Shown here piece by piece: positions 9,686-18,837 of a stretch of 64,000 nucleotides of DNA. The position numbers were made by a program, and so were the translations under genes. The stretch is from Symbiodinium natans (taxonomy: Eukaryota > Sar > Dinophyceae > Suessiales > Symbiodiniaceae). The DNA is taken from positions 757,501 through 821,500 of the forward strand of contig CAJNDS010002135.1 of NCBI GenBank assembly GCA_905221605.1, given 5' to 3'. The notes beneath the pieces were generated by a model. It ran no database searches and was not told the DNA's origin. It saw nothing but the letters and a program-made list of their open reading frames with translations. Within the stretch, counting starts at the first letter, position 1, and every line of letters begins with the position of its first letter.

Positions 9686-11497
9686 ATGTCTACGGACACT
9701 TCGAACAACGAGGGTGTGGAGCTAGCCTCAAGGCACATTGCGGGGCAAGCTGCGCAGATGTTGCTCCGCGCTGCAAGCGATGAGCTCCCAGCGCCGCCCG
9801 TGCGTAGAAGGACCACTCTTGCAGGGTTGAGGCGGGACTTACACAAGCTGGAAGCAGAGCAACCAATGTGGCGACGCCAAGCAACCCGGGCTTTGTTGCT
9901 TTACACTGTTGCGCGGATGGTTGCCAACTTTGCCATGCCTGCGTTGGTTCGCTTTGCCAGATCTGCTGAGACATACTTTTCGGTATACGGTGACTTCCAG
10001 GTTGCCTGCGATGCGATTCTGAGACCCTTGGTAACAGGCCTTGGGCTATATGTGTTTGTCCACAGGATGGATCGTTTCTCTATCAAAAACAAGCTTCATG
10101 TTTGGAGTTTGCTCACAATCTGCTGCCTCGCGCTACCCGCGTGTGACGAGAGCATTGAGCAACTGCAACGGAATATGGGATACTATTTCTTTCCGAACGT
10201 TTGCATGGCTTTGTGGCAGGTCTTGTGCAACGTCCTACAGGTGTACATGACGTCTCTCAAGCTGCAAGCCCTCGGTTGGTCTCGGGTAGCCAGGTGCAGT
10301 AATGCGTTGGCGGCGCTTGGCGTTGGATTGCTTATGGTCTCTTTGTTCCTCTTTTGGCTGGAGCGGCTACCTATAATGCCGGAATTCGCTGTTGATCTAG
10401 TGCGAAAAAGCTGCTTTTGGGTTTGCCTTCGCTGCAGCTTTGTCGTTTTGAGCTGTCAGTGCTATGCGTTATGTCGTGCGGCGGGCAGAGCTATGACGCA
10501 AGCAGCAGGGAACGATGCTATCAAGTGGACGGCAGCCCTCCTCTATGCAAATTGCTGCCTAGTGCTTCTAGGCCCTTTCTTGAGCTTCAGCAGCCTGTAC
10601 GTCTATTCAATGCATGTGTTTGAGAAGCTACCCAGGCTACTGGTGACCCTTGACGTCTCTTTCCAGGTCTGCAATGTGGTCTTTCTCAGTGGCATGGTGG
10701 GCACGATGCCCATGAATCTGGAGGCTTTCCAGAGACTTGCAGAGTTGTCAGGATTTGGTTTGGCTTCCGCGCGTGTGGCATTTCCAGGGCACATCAGCCA
10801 CAGTGCCCGGGACTGCATCGTCTCCTTCCCGGGAAAATACAGCGAGTCTTGGGACAAGGCAGTCTCCAGCGTAACGCAAAAGGACATGTTTTCACTCGCC
10901 TGCGTTTTCTTAACGGACGCCGCCTCTGGTCTTGGTCAGCACGCTTACACCTCGGAGACACGGGGCCACTGCTGGTGCCATCAAATCTATGGCCAGGTGC
11001 CCGCAACCACGTACCTCAGCGTGGTAGAGATGGGTAGTGACGATCAGCAGAACAGCCAGCAGACCCTTTCTTTCAAAAAAGCGGATGCAGATGCTATGGG
11101 CCAAAGACTACTCGTCAGAGAGGACCAGGGAGACCTGGAATGGGAGCAGGAGTGCGCAGAAGCCCTGCTAGATGCCGAGGCCCGCTGCGCTGAGAACCAG
11201 TACCGGGCTCCCTGGGGATGCCAGTGGTTTGAAGCGTGGAAGAAGAACGTTGACAGAGCCAGGGAACAAGGGCAAGTGCTTCATGTCTTTTACTTCAAGG
11301 ACAGCAAAGGCAAAGGCAAGATGTCTTGGGAGCAGCTTTGCGACGAGAAGGCCAAGCAGGATGCTCGAAAGGACAGCGGCTTGGGCGTGTCCCAGACAGC
11401 AGAGGTAGCCTATCTCGACAAGATTGGACTGCGCTACGAGGAGCACGGCATCGAGGAGTTCGAAGCGTTCCTGAGGTCACATGCCGACCCGGCCTGA
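9686..11497 (+). CDS. Multi-pass membrane protein, paralogue 1 (intronless)
   Basis: A 603-residue protein. An in-frame ATG exists at 9557, but homology to the other two copies begins at the Met at 9686 (MSTDTSNNEGVELASRH), so that start is preferred. Residues 1-65 are cytosolic-looking. About eight hydrophobic segments follow (near 69-88, 110-126, 138-152, 165-190, 207-225, 243-264, 281-308, 316-339). A soluble C-terminal domain of about 250 residues contains FPGKYSESWDKAV, a CWCH motif near 429-432 and YGQVPATTYLS, and ends in a charged helix (EEHGIEEFEAFLRS). The family is not recognised: it could be a transporter, receptor or membrane-anchored enzyme. GC-rich, no introns, no telomere-like repeats, unlike its surroundings. 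The 3' flank shares sequence with those of copies 2 and 3. Confidence 0.9.
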   Translation: MSTDTSNNEGVELASRHIAGQAAQMLLRAASDELPAPPVRRRTTLAGLRRDLHKLEAEQPMWRRQATRALLLYTVARMVANFAMPALVRFARSAETYFSVYGDFQVACDAILRPLVTGLGLYVFVHRMDRFSIKNKLHVWSLLTICCLALPACDESIEQLQRNMGYYFFPNVCMALWQVLCNVLQVYMTSLKLQALGWSRVARCSNALAALGVGLLMVSLFLFWLERLPIMPEFAVDLVRKSCFWVCLRCSFVVLSCQCYALCRAAGRAMTQAAGNDAIKWTAALLYANCCLVLLGPFLSFSSLYVYSMHVFEKLPRLLVTLDVSFQVCNVVFLSGMVGTMPMNLEAFQRLAELSGFGLASARVAFPGHISHSARDCIVSFPGKYSESWDKAVSSVTQKDMFSLACVFLTDAASGLGQHAYTSETRGHCWCHQIYGQVPATTYLSVVEMGSDDQQNSQQTLSFKKADADAMGQRLLVREDQGDLEWEQECAEALLDAEARCAENQYRAPWGCQWFEAWKKNVDRAREQGQVLHVFYFKDSKGKGKMSWEQLCDEKAKQDARKDSGLGVSQTAEVAYLDKIGLRYEEHGIEEFEAFLRSHADPA

Positions 11498-12642
11498 GGG
11501 TTTTCTGGGTTAGGGCTTATGTTTTCAGGGTTGGTCAATAGCATTGTGGTTGCCTTGGTTGTGAATAAGTGTCAGGACATCGACCAATGATCAACATGCA
11601 GTATGCGTCATGAAATCGGTGGTAAGAACAACAGCAGTCACGTTAATTACTCACTAGGGTTTCAGGGCGAAGGGCGGGTAGACTCAAGTCGCCACAGCCT
11701 ATCTGAATCTGCAGGGCCCGGGGCTAAGCATTTCGGATATTATCGTCTATGTTTACTCCCTTCACAATTGACAGAATGAATAGCAAGCAGGTTCTTCGTA
11801 GTAGTGATAGCAGTCATACTGATAGATTACAAAGTGGGAAGAGCAAGAAGTAGTACAAGTGAGAGTACTTAGACGTGATAGGTAGACAGCTTACGTTGGG
11901 ACAAGCAGGTTGCTACGAGGTGCATGCCATGAATCCCTAGCTTGCTCTGACTCTTCAGACTTCAGACGGGGACACTCGCAAGCGCTTCTGGGACCTCGCA
12001 AAGTCATGGTTTGTATGAGCACTTACCATAGCACAAAAAAAACAACATGTAATTACATGAGCGAGGAATAATGTCGGTAGTTGCAGCAAGAATAAGAGCC
12101 TCAGCAGCAACACCGGCAACACCAAGTGCAACAGTGAACCCCAACCACCGTTTAAACTACCGAGCTTTCTGCCCTTCCCATGCGCGTAGGATGTTGGAAG
12201 GAACCCAGGTGCTGATTGCGGTTTGGGGCTTTGGGTTTTGGGGCTTAGGGCCGCGGATTTGGGGTGTAGCTTTGAAGTCTAAAGCGAAAGCCGGCTAATC
12301 CCAAAACCTACCCCAGACCAAACCCCCCGCAAATCCACCCGAAGGCCTATGCCTTAAACCTGAAAGGGTGTGGAGGGCGGGTGGGGATTCCTATCTTGCC
12401 GGACAGCGCTCGCCCTCAACCCTATCAACCCTGTAAGCCCTAGGAGCCCTATACATCCTGCACCCTACAAAGCCCCTAAACCCTAAACCCTAAACCCTAA
12501 ACCCTAAACCCTAAACCCTAAACCCTAAACCCTAAACCCTAAACCCTAAACCCTAAACCCTAAACCCTAAACCCTAAACTTATCAACGCACGACTGCTGC
12601 TTCTAAGGGTTTGGGGCTTCGGGGCCCCCTTCCGTGGTTCAG
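11498..12642 (+). other. 3' flank of membrane gene 1 and spacer
   Basis: 11520-11640 is homologous to the 3' flanks of copies 2 and 3 (shared CATGCAGTATGCGTCATGAA-type sequence). The rest is non-repetitive A/T-richer DNA without clear ORFs; a frame at 12071-12180 (MSVVAARIRASAATPATPSA) is low complexity and doubtful. A CCCTAAA array fills 12475-12577. Confidence 0.5.
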
Positions 12643-12732
12643 CTGTACCATGGCAAGGTCGACTTCTGTACCCGCTGCCACAAGCGGTACCAACAGCTCT
12701 TTGCTGGCCGCCAGCTGCCTTCACTTTCTGGA
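12643..12732 (+). CDS. Putative exon, zinc-finger-like
   Basis: Acceptor GTGGTTCAG|, donor CTGGA|GTTTTAGGG. The frame reads LYHGKVDFCTRCHKRYQQLF then AGRQLPSLSG. The FCTRCHKRY motif looks like half of a zinc-binding module. It may belong with the other Cys-containing islands upstream; the protein is not identified. Confidence 0.5.
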
Positions 12733-12735
12733 GTT

Positions 12736-12838
12736 TTAGGGCTTAAGGGCTCAAGGGCTTAAGGGCTTAAGGGCTTAGGGGCTTAAGGGCTTAAGGGCTT
12801 AGGGGCTTAAGGGCTTAAGGGCTTAAGGGGCTTAAGGC
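12736..12838 (+). repeat. GGGCTTAA variant array
   Basis: About thirteen tandem units of GGGCTTAA with GGGGCTTAA interruptions: a CTTAGGG-like variant with an extra A, directly after an exon. Confidence 0.9.
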
Positions 12839-12868
12839 GGTTTGGGCTTTGGACTTTGCTTTAGGCAG

Positions 12869-12958
12869 ATAGGCATCACAGCCGGCCAGCGAGTCGGCAC
12901 AATATTTGATTGCCAGCCCCGGTTGAAAAGCCCATCATATTGTACTCATTCCCCCTAA
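12869..12958 (+). CDS. Putative exon, unknown protein
   Basis: Acceptor TTTAGGCAG|. Frame GITAGQRVGTIFDCQPRLKS then PSYCTHSP to a stop at TAAG. Coding-like; no domain. The stop or a nearby GC could be the boundary. The following 12959-13582 holds degenerate CCCTAAA-like DNA (CCCTACAAA, CCCTATAAA variants) and a perfect CCCTAAA array at 13468-13558. Confidence 0.3.
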   Translation: MGITAGQRVGTIFDCQPRLKSPSYCTHSP

Positions 12959-13582
12959 GCTTCAAACCCCAAACCCTAAAACCTAAAACCTGAACCCTAA
13001 ACCCCTAATATTTTCTGCTATGCTCATACGTACCTACTGACTAACACTACAAGCCCATACTCTGACCCTAATCCGCCTAAACCCCCAAAAGCCCCAAGCC
13101 TCTAATCTAAACTCTACACCTTTCAACCCTGAACCACCCCCTACACCTTGAACATCTACTAAAACCTCTACATCCCATACACCCTACAGAAATCTTTAAA
13201 ACCGATAAACCCTATAAACCCGATAAACCTGCAAACCCTACAAATCCCAAACCCCAATAAACCCTAAAAACCCTATAAAGACTACAAACCCCATAAACCG
13301 TGAAAACCCTGCAAACCCTATGAACCCTTAAAACCTGTAAGCCCTGTAGACCCTAAAACCACTCTAACCCTCGAAACCCTATACAAGCCCTAGACAAACC
13401 CTTTTCAAGCCCTGTACAAACCCTATACAAACCCTATGCAACACCTACACAAATCCTACTAGACCCCCTAAACCCTAAACCCTAAACCCTAAACCCTAAA
13501 CCCTAAACCCTAAACCCTAAACCCTAAACCCTAAACCCTAAACCCTAAACCCTAAACCCCCAAAGCCCTATCAACCCTCGAG

Positions 13583-13673
13583 GCGACCCGGCAGCCTCTC
13601 TTCGCGCCGCCGACCTCGTGGCCAAGGCGGCGGCCGCCGCCATGTCGGCCAGCGCGGCCTCGCGGAGGGCGCG
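13583..13673 (+). CDS. Putative exon, Ala-rich helix
   Basis: Follows a CCCTAAA array and precedes a TTTAGGG array (13680-13740). Reads DPAASLRAADLVAKAAAAAM then SASAASRRAR. The Ala-rich frame is well maintained at high GC; probable donor is GC or the first TTAGGG unit. Function unknown. Confidence 0.45.
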
Positions 13674-14178
13674 CTTAGGGTTTAGGGCTTAGGGTTTAGG
13701 GTTTAGGGTTTAGGGTTTAGGGTTTAGGGTTTAGGGTTTCAGGTTTCAGGGTTTTGGGTTTCAGGTTTCAGGGTTTTGGGTTTTGGGTTTCGGGTTGAGG
13801 CTCTTTTTTGGGGATTTAGGGGGCCGGGCTTTTGGGGTTCTGGGGTTTTGGGGTTTAGGCTTGAGGACCGACGCGAAACCCTAAGGCCTAGCCCACCCTG
13901 CATTCCCTACTTGAACCCTTATAAACCCTTAAGCCCTACTTAAACCCTTATTGTTTGGGGCCCTACGTTTTGACGGGCTAAGCCCCAAGACCGAGCCCTA
14001 TAGCCGAACCCCAGGGTTTAGAGTTTAGGGCTGGGGGAACCCTCAAGTTTTGGGGCTTGAGGCCATGTTGGCTCAGAAAAATTGGCCTTGCTCCCTAAAC
14101 CCTAAACCCTAAGCCCGAAGCCCGAAGCCCGAAGCCCTAAGCCCTAAGCCCTAAACCCTAAACCCTAAACCGAAACAG

Positions 14179-14232
14179 CTGCAGGCCTTGGTGGAAATCT
14201 TTGCCTTCCAGTGGCCTCATCAGATGTTCCAG
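14179..14232 (+). CDS. Putative exon, unknown protein
   Basis: Acceptor GAAACAG|; frame LQALVEIFAFQWPHQMFQ; possible GA donor CCAG|GACCTC. CCCTAAA arrays lie on both sides, the downstream one containing about fifteen CCCTAAG units (14292-14402). Confidence 0.4.
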
Positions 14233-14233
14233 G

Positions 14234-14428
14234 ACCTCCCAAACCCTAAACCCGAAACCCTAAACCCTAAACCCTAGACCCTAGACCCTAAACCCTAAGC
14301 CCTAAGCCCTAAGCCCTAAGCCCTAAGCCCTAAGCCCTAAGCCCTAAGCCCTAAGCCCTAAGCCCTAAGCCCTAAGCCCTAAGCCCTAAGCCCTAAGCCC
14401 TAAACCCTAAACCCTAAACCCTAAACCC
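14234..14428 (+). repeat. CCCTAAA array with CCCTAAG block
   Basis: CCCTAAA units flank a long uniform block of CCCTAAG. That variant is the one that supplies AG dinucleotides for 3' splice sites. Confidence 0.95.
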
Positions 14429-14442
14429 AACCTCGCGGCCAG

Positions 14443-14515
14443 GTGCGTGTGGACCAACGGACCCTACCAACCCCCCAAAGCCCGGCAGTACCCTGCAATT
14501 CCCGTGGGCCCCATA
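14443..14515 (+). CDS. Possible exon, Pro-rich
   Basis: Acceptor CGCGGCCAG|. Frame VWTNGPYQPPKARQYPAIPV then GPISCVAP, running into a purine (AG)n tract at 14544-14620. Exon end uncertain. Confidence 0.25.
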
Positions 14516-14543
14516 AGCTGCGTAGCCCCTAAACCCCATTTGC

Positions 14544-14620
14544 AAGAGAGAGAGAGAGAGAGAGAGAGAAGGAGAAGGAGAAGGAGAAGAGAGAGAGAGA
14601 GAGAGAGCGCGAGCGAGAGA
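14544..14620 (+). repeat. (AG)n / GAGAAG purine tract
   Basis: A simple purine microsatellite. ORFs through it on either strand are low complexity and not credible as genes. Confidence 0.9.
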
Positions 14621-14668
14621 GAAAGTCTAAGAGAAGGGCAGACCAATAAAACAGTTCAACAGCCCAAG

Positions 14669-14787
14669 GCTCAGGAACGCACATTTTTGCGGCCCTGGCA
14701 AGTGGCCTTTCGGCCAGACTTTGCGATTCCGGGCATATGGTCGACCCTGAAATCGCGAAGCTGTTGTTGGAGCTCATCTTAGCCGAG
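14669..14787 (+). CDS. Putative exon, helical domain
   Basis: One frame reads GTHIFAALASGLSARLCDSG then HMVDPEIAKLLLELILAE, which has the look of a helical repeat protein; a competing longer frame has a poorer composition. Acceptor GCCCAAG|. Followed by CCCTAAA arrays. Confidence 0.5.
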
Positions 14788-14951
14788 GGGCCCTAAACCC
14801 CAAACCCTAACCGCTAGACTCGTAAACCCTAAACCCCTACACCCCGAAACCCTAAACACTAAACCCTAAACCCTAAACCCTAAACCCTAAACCCTAAACC
14901 CTAAACTGTAAACCCTAAACCCCAAACGGATGAACTGAGCCCTCCACGTAG

Positions 14952-15018
14952 GAGCTCGTGCGCGCAACCGCCGACGTGGCCAACGCCAAGGTGGTGCATG
15001 TTGAGGCCAGGTTGCTTG
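14952..15018 (+). CDS. Putative exon, unknown protein
   Basis: Acceptor CCTCCACGTAG|, frame ELVRATADVANAKVVHVEAR then LL, donor at AG|GTTGCT or CTTG|GTGTTTAGGG. A TTTAGGG array follows at 15038-15160 and a CCCTAAA-rich stretch precedes the next exon at 15748: a textbook case of the array polarity. Confidence 0.5.
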
Positions 15019-15747
15019 GTGTTTAGGGCTTAGGGCCAGTTTAGGGTTTAGGGTTTAGGGTTTAGGGCTTAGGGTTTAGGGCTTAGGGTTTAGGGTTTAG
15101 GGTTTAGGGTTTAGGTTTTAGGGTATAGGGTTTAGGGTTTAGGGTTTAGGGTTTAGGGTACCCTGAACCCGTGATCCCCAACCTTGGCTCAACGCCCCGA
15201 AATCTGCTGAGGTTTAAGGGTTTTGCTGCTTGCGGATTTAGAGCTTCAACGGTCACAGGAGTTCATGAGGTGTGGAATCTAAAGTGATCATTTTCCCACG
15301 GCCTAACCCTAAACCCCAAAAAACCTCAAACCCAAAGCCTAAACCCCGAATCGCTAGGCAGCGTTTTCGGAAACCTTGTCCAATGCTGCAATCAACAAAT
15401 CTGAGCTGAAAATCCCGAACCCTGACTGAACCCTTAGGGTTTAAACCCTCAACCCATCTGAACCGTCTCAACCCTGAACACCCTCAAGCCTTATGTCGTC
15501 CCTTTTGGCCCCAAACATCCCACTCAATTCCCTACACAGCCCAAGCGCCTGAAACGCTAAACCGAAACCCTAAATAAACCCTAAACCCCAGCCTCAAATC
15601 CTTTCCCCTAAACCTTAAACCCTAAACCATAGACCCTAAACCCCAAGCCCTAAACCCCAAACCCCAAACCCAAAACCCTAAACCCTAAACCCTAAACCCT
15701 GAATAAACCCTAAACCCCAAACCCTGAACACCCTTAACACCCTACCC
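15019..15747 (+). other. Intron-like: TTTAGGG at start, CCCTAAA at end
   Basis: TTTAGGG arrays at 15038-15160 and CCCTAAA/CCCCAAA units at about 15550-15735, with unstructured sequence between. The two ends are complementary on the sense strand and could fold into a long stem. Confidence 0.6.
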
Positions 15748-15812
15748 TCCGTCGAGGACGGTTTCGGCGCAGACCTCAGCGCCGACCTCGTCTTCTGGCG
15801 AGAGCCCCAGCA
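15748..15812 (+). CDS. Putative exon, unknown protein
   Basis: Frame SVEDGFGADLSADLVFWREP then QQ; donor CAGCA|GTTTAGG. Unassigned. The next 380 bp hold G-rich repeats and a doubtful frame (15927-16136). Confidence 0.45.
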
Positions 15813-16190
15813 GTTTAGGTTCAGGGTTTAGGGCTTAGGGTTAGGGTTTAGGGTGCGGGGTTTAGGGGGTTTAGGGTTTAGGAGGGTTTTGAGGGTGCAG
15901 GGTTCAGGGAGGGTTTTGGAGTAGTTTTGGGGGGTTGTTGGGGAGCTTTAGGCTCACGGTTGCCTCAAGGCTCAGATCTTGTTGTTTGGGGTGGCTGGTC
16001 GGTGGGTTTGAAGTTCAAGAAATCCTCAACCCTTAGCCCTCTCAACAAGGAAAGCAGCATGTATCCCCAGGTTGTAGCTCGCTTCCTTGATGTACTTGGT
16101 AGGTTTATAGGGTTCGTAAGCCCCACGAACCCTTAAGGACCCTTATAGTGGGTTGCAATTGTCATTAATATTGAGAACCGTTAGGCGCAG

Positions 16191-16328
16191 TATCCCGCGT
16201 GCCTTCAAGCGAAGCTGAGAAGATCCCGTCCCAAGACGGCTTTGCCTCTCCTGCAAAGGGAAGCGGGCCAACTCACTTTTGGTGGCGAGCGTGCGGAAGA
16301 AGCACTCACATCAAAGGCTGACCTGTGA
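16191..16328 (+). CDS. Putative exon, unknown protein
   Basis: Acceptor GTTAGGCGCAG|. The frame stays open for 45 codons (YPACLQAKLRRSRPKTALPL, then LQREAGQLTFGGERAEEALT), ending at TGA 16326 or at an upstream donor CCT|GTGACC. A 75-bp CCCTAAA array separates it from the next exon. Confidence 0.45.
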   Translation, partial: YPACLQAKLRRSRPKTALPLLQREAGQLTFGGERAEEALTSKADL

Positions 16329-16430
16329 CCCTCATCCCTAAACCATAAATTTTAAACCCTAAACCCTAAACCCTAAACCCTAAACCCTAAACCCTAAACC
16401 CTAAACCCTAAACCCTAAACCCTAAACCCT

Positions 16431-16539
16431 GTTGGGAGGAGCTGGCCGAGGACCGGGCTGAGAGAGGCACCATCGGAGGGAAAGCTGTCGGCCTCGCAGA
16501 AGGGGAAGTGCTTTCGCACGCCTCTGTCTCTTTTGGGGG
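16431..16539 (+). CDS. Putative exon, unknown protein
   Basis: Frame WEELAEDRAERGTIGGKAVG then LAEGEVLSHASVSFG between a CCCTAAA array (16354-16430) and G|GTTTAGGG. Good coding composition; no family. Confidence 0.5.
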
Positions 16540-16598
16540 GTTTAGGGTTTAGGGTTTGGGGTTTAGGGTTGGGGGTTTAGGGTTTAGGGTTTAGTAAT

Positions 16599-16695
16599 GG
16601 TTAGTAGGGAATGAGGGAATGAGGTACCCTATATAATCCCCTTTTCTTTTAAGTGTTTATATAGGGGTACCTCATTCCCTCATTCCCTACGAACC
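16599..16695. mobile_element. Short inverted-repeat element, family C copy 1
   Basis: GGTTAGTAGGGAATGAGGGA at the left is mirrored by TCCCTCATTCCCTACGAACC at the right, arms about 35 bp, loop about 20 bp. A relative is at 38106-38275. It sits inside an intron between exons 16431 and 17085. Confidence 0.65.
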
Positions 16696-16894
16696 AACAG
16701 TAAGTCTTTGAACCGACGGGAGTCAATGAAGTAAGTATGGGGCAACGTACACCCACACAGGTTTTTTGGTGATTCGGATTTGGGTTTTGGAGTGGAGCAC
16801 CGTACATTTACATTTACAAGCGGTATGATGGAAACAAGGGCTATAGAACTAGACCTCAACCCCTAAACCCTGAACCCTAACCTTAAATCCTACT

Positions 16895-17083
16895 AAACCC
16901 TAAACCCTAAACCCTAAACCCTAAACCCTAAACCCTAAACCCTAAACCCTAAACCCTAAACCCTAAACCTAACCCTAAACCCTAAACCCTAAACCCTAAA
17001 CCCTAAACCCTAAACCCTAAACCCTAAACCCTAAACCCTAAACCCTAAACCCTAAACCCTAAACCCTAAACCCTAAACCCTAA
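16895..17083 (+). repeat. Long CCCTAAA array
   Basis: About 27 near-perfect units with one shortened unit near 16969. The last unit mutates to CCCTAAG and provides the acceptor for the exon at 17085. Confidence 0.95.
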
Positions 17084-17084
17084 G

Positions 17085-17192
17085 AGGTCCCACATTCTCG
17101 CATGCCTTGGCGGCTGGAGGCGCATCATTGCCTTTCTGCAGCTCCTGCGCAGCGCCAACGAGCGCCCCTCACAGGACGTCGAGACGTCTTGG
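17085..17192 (+). CDS. Putative exon, unknown protein
   Basis: Acceptor CCCTAAG| and donor TTGG|GTTTAGGG are both from telomere-like units. Frame RSHILACLGGWRRIIAFLQL then LRSANERPSQDVETSW. Among the most convincing islands; helical, no family recognised. Confidence 0.55.
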
Positions 17193-17878
17193 GTTTAGGG
17201 TTTAGGGTTTAGGGTTTAGGGTTTAGGTTTTAGGGTTTAGTGTTTAGGGTTTAAGGTTTGTCTAAGGGTTGTCCGCCGACCCTGGCGGCGTGAGACCTCT
17301 CCTTGCCCGCAAAACGCAACGCAGGAGGGGGGGGGGTGGGGGGGGGGGGGGGTGGGGGGGGGGGGGGCCCCCCACACTGCATAAACTCACAAAGCATAGG
17401 CGGTTTCGCACAGGGTCCTTTGAAAAAAAAACCCACCCCCCCGCATCCCCCGACCCCAGCCCCCTCCCGCCCCCCCCCCTTACCCCCCCCTCCCTTTGCT
17501 GGGCTAAGTGATGCCCCCCCCCTACCCCCCAGGGTTTAGGGTTTAGGGTTTAGGGTTTAGGACATCTTGGGGGGGAGTTGGCCCCAAAACCCTGAACCCT
17601 AGCGTTAAGGCCAGATCCCTTCATCCCAAACGTTAGGGTTTAAGGGCCAGATCTCTTCAACCCTAAATTCCTGAACCCTGCGCCCGAAACTCCTTTCCTA
17701 GAGCCCGTGCTGACAAAACTTCGGAGGGCCCAAATCATGACAGAACATAGTATCTAGGGTCCTTAGTCTAAACCCTTAAACCCTAAAAGTTCCAAATCGG
17801 AAAGCCCTGAATTCCTAAACCTGACACCCTGACGCCTTGATTAAGGTGGTTGGTTTTGAAAGCCTCTTGCTCGCGTAG
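17193..17878 (+). other. Intron-like: TTTAGGG array and poly-G tract
   Basis: TTTAGGG units at 17193-17265, poly-G/poly-C blocks at 17322-17367 and 17445-17535, then short TTTAGGG and unique DNA. Overlapping ORFs here are Gly/Pro low-complexity artefacts. Confidence 0.6.
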
Positions 17879-17941
17879 AGGAGACGCGCTTTGGGGAGCT
17901 GATGCCCCGCGGCCCCCGACTAAAGGACCGCCACTTTTGGG
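17879..17941 (+). CDS. Putative exon, unknown protein
   Basis: Acceptor TTGCTCGCGTAG|, frame ETRFGELMPRGPRLKDRHFW, donor near G|GTTGGGG. Short but coding-like. Confidence 0.4.
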
Positions 17942-18120
17942 GTTGGGGGGGTGGGGGTTGGGTGGAGGGTGTAGGGTTTAGGGTTTAGGGTTTAGGGTTT
18001 AGGGTTTAGGGTGCGAGGGCCTAGGGTTCAGGGCTCAGGGGCATTTAAGCTTGCATTGTAAGGGGTTCAGGCTTCAGGGTCTAGATTTCGGGGGCTAGCT
18101 TGACAAGCCTCGGTCGCAAG

Positions 18121-18171
18121 TTGCCCAAAATGAGGAAGGCTTACCTGAACAGCCAACGAAGTCGGGGAACT
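18121..18171 (+). CDS. Putative exon, basic
   Basis: Acceptor GGTCGCAAG|, frame LPKMRKAYLNSQRSRGT (51 bp, phase 0), donor ACT|GTAGCC. Basic helix; unassigned. Confidence 0.4.
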
Positions 18172-18746
18172 GTAGCCGGCAACCCTACACCCCTAAATCC
18201 CAAATCCGGACTGCACCCATGTACTCTTGAATAAGGCACCCCTAGCTTCTCTCGCCTCGCAGCTGAAATTTTCTCGATCTCTATTTTTTTCCTCCATCCA
18301 TTTAAATTTTGCCGGACTGCCCCGGCAACATACCTACAAGCGTGGAGGAGGGTGAGTTTGTCTTGGGCGGCATCGGCAAGTGCGATGCAGAGGCAGCTTA
18401 ATTGATCTATAGTACTCTCGGTTTAGGGTTTAGGGTTTAGGGTTTAGGGTTTAGGGTTTGGGGCTTAGGGCTTAGGGCTTAAGGTGTTGGGGTCAGGGTT
18501 TAGGGCTTAGGGGCCAGGGCCTAGTCTTAAGGGTGAAGAATGAGAACGGGGGATAGGGGAAGCACCAGTGCAAGCCGCCAGGATGATGGCGCCTGCCTCC
18601 TAGGTCTCATTGGCCCTTACACACGTGAGACATGGGAGTGTGCGTGCTAGCAAATGCCATTGCCTTCCTTGCAGGTTTAGGGCTCAGGTTCGGGGCCCTA
18701 AGCCCTCCACCCCAAAACCCTAAAAATCCTCTGAGCCTTCTCTTAG
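18172..18746 (+). other. Spacer or intron with two weak exon candidates
   Basis: A pyrimidine tract and CAG at 18262 lead to a possible exon ending at GAGG|GTGAGT (about 18352). In another frame DCPGNIPTSVEEGEFVLGGI is open. Only one can be right. TTTAGGG units lie at 18420-18480; then GC-rich unique DNA. Confidence 0.35.
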
Positions 18747-18837
18747 CGAAGCCGCAGAGCCTCAGGCCGAGTACCGCCGATGGCGCGAGCAAGGGCCGAG
18801 CGCCACCAAAGCATTGGCCGCAGCGGCTTGGCTGAGG
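18747..18837 (+). CDS. Putative exon, Ala-rich helix
   Basis: Acceptor GCCTTCTCTTAG|, frame EAAEPQAEYRRWREQGPSAT then KALAAAAWL, donor GAGG|GTTTAGG. A GGGGTTTA octamer array follows directly (18837-18890). Confidence 0.5.

Noticed and set aside
9690-11480. Many ORFs on the other five frames over the membrane genes
   Set aside because: Shadow frames of a GC-rich gene; the three paralogues conserve only the main frame.
12071-12298. 75-codon ORF beginning MSVVAARIRASAA
   Set aside because: Low-complexity Ala/Thr start, then repeat-derived Gly/Trp sequence; no splice or homology support.
14055-14078. Relict dinoflagellate spliced leader (GCCATGTTGGCTCAG)
   Set aside because: Resembles the leader core CCATTTTGGCTCAAG but with mismatches and no downstream mRNA-like sequence; a similar TTGGCTCAAG at about 51890 is inside family B copy 3 and absent from the other copies.
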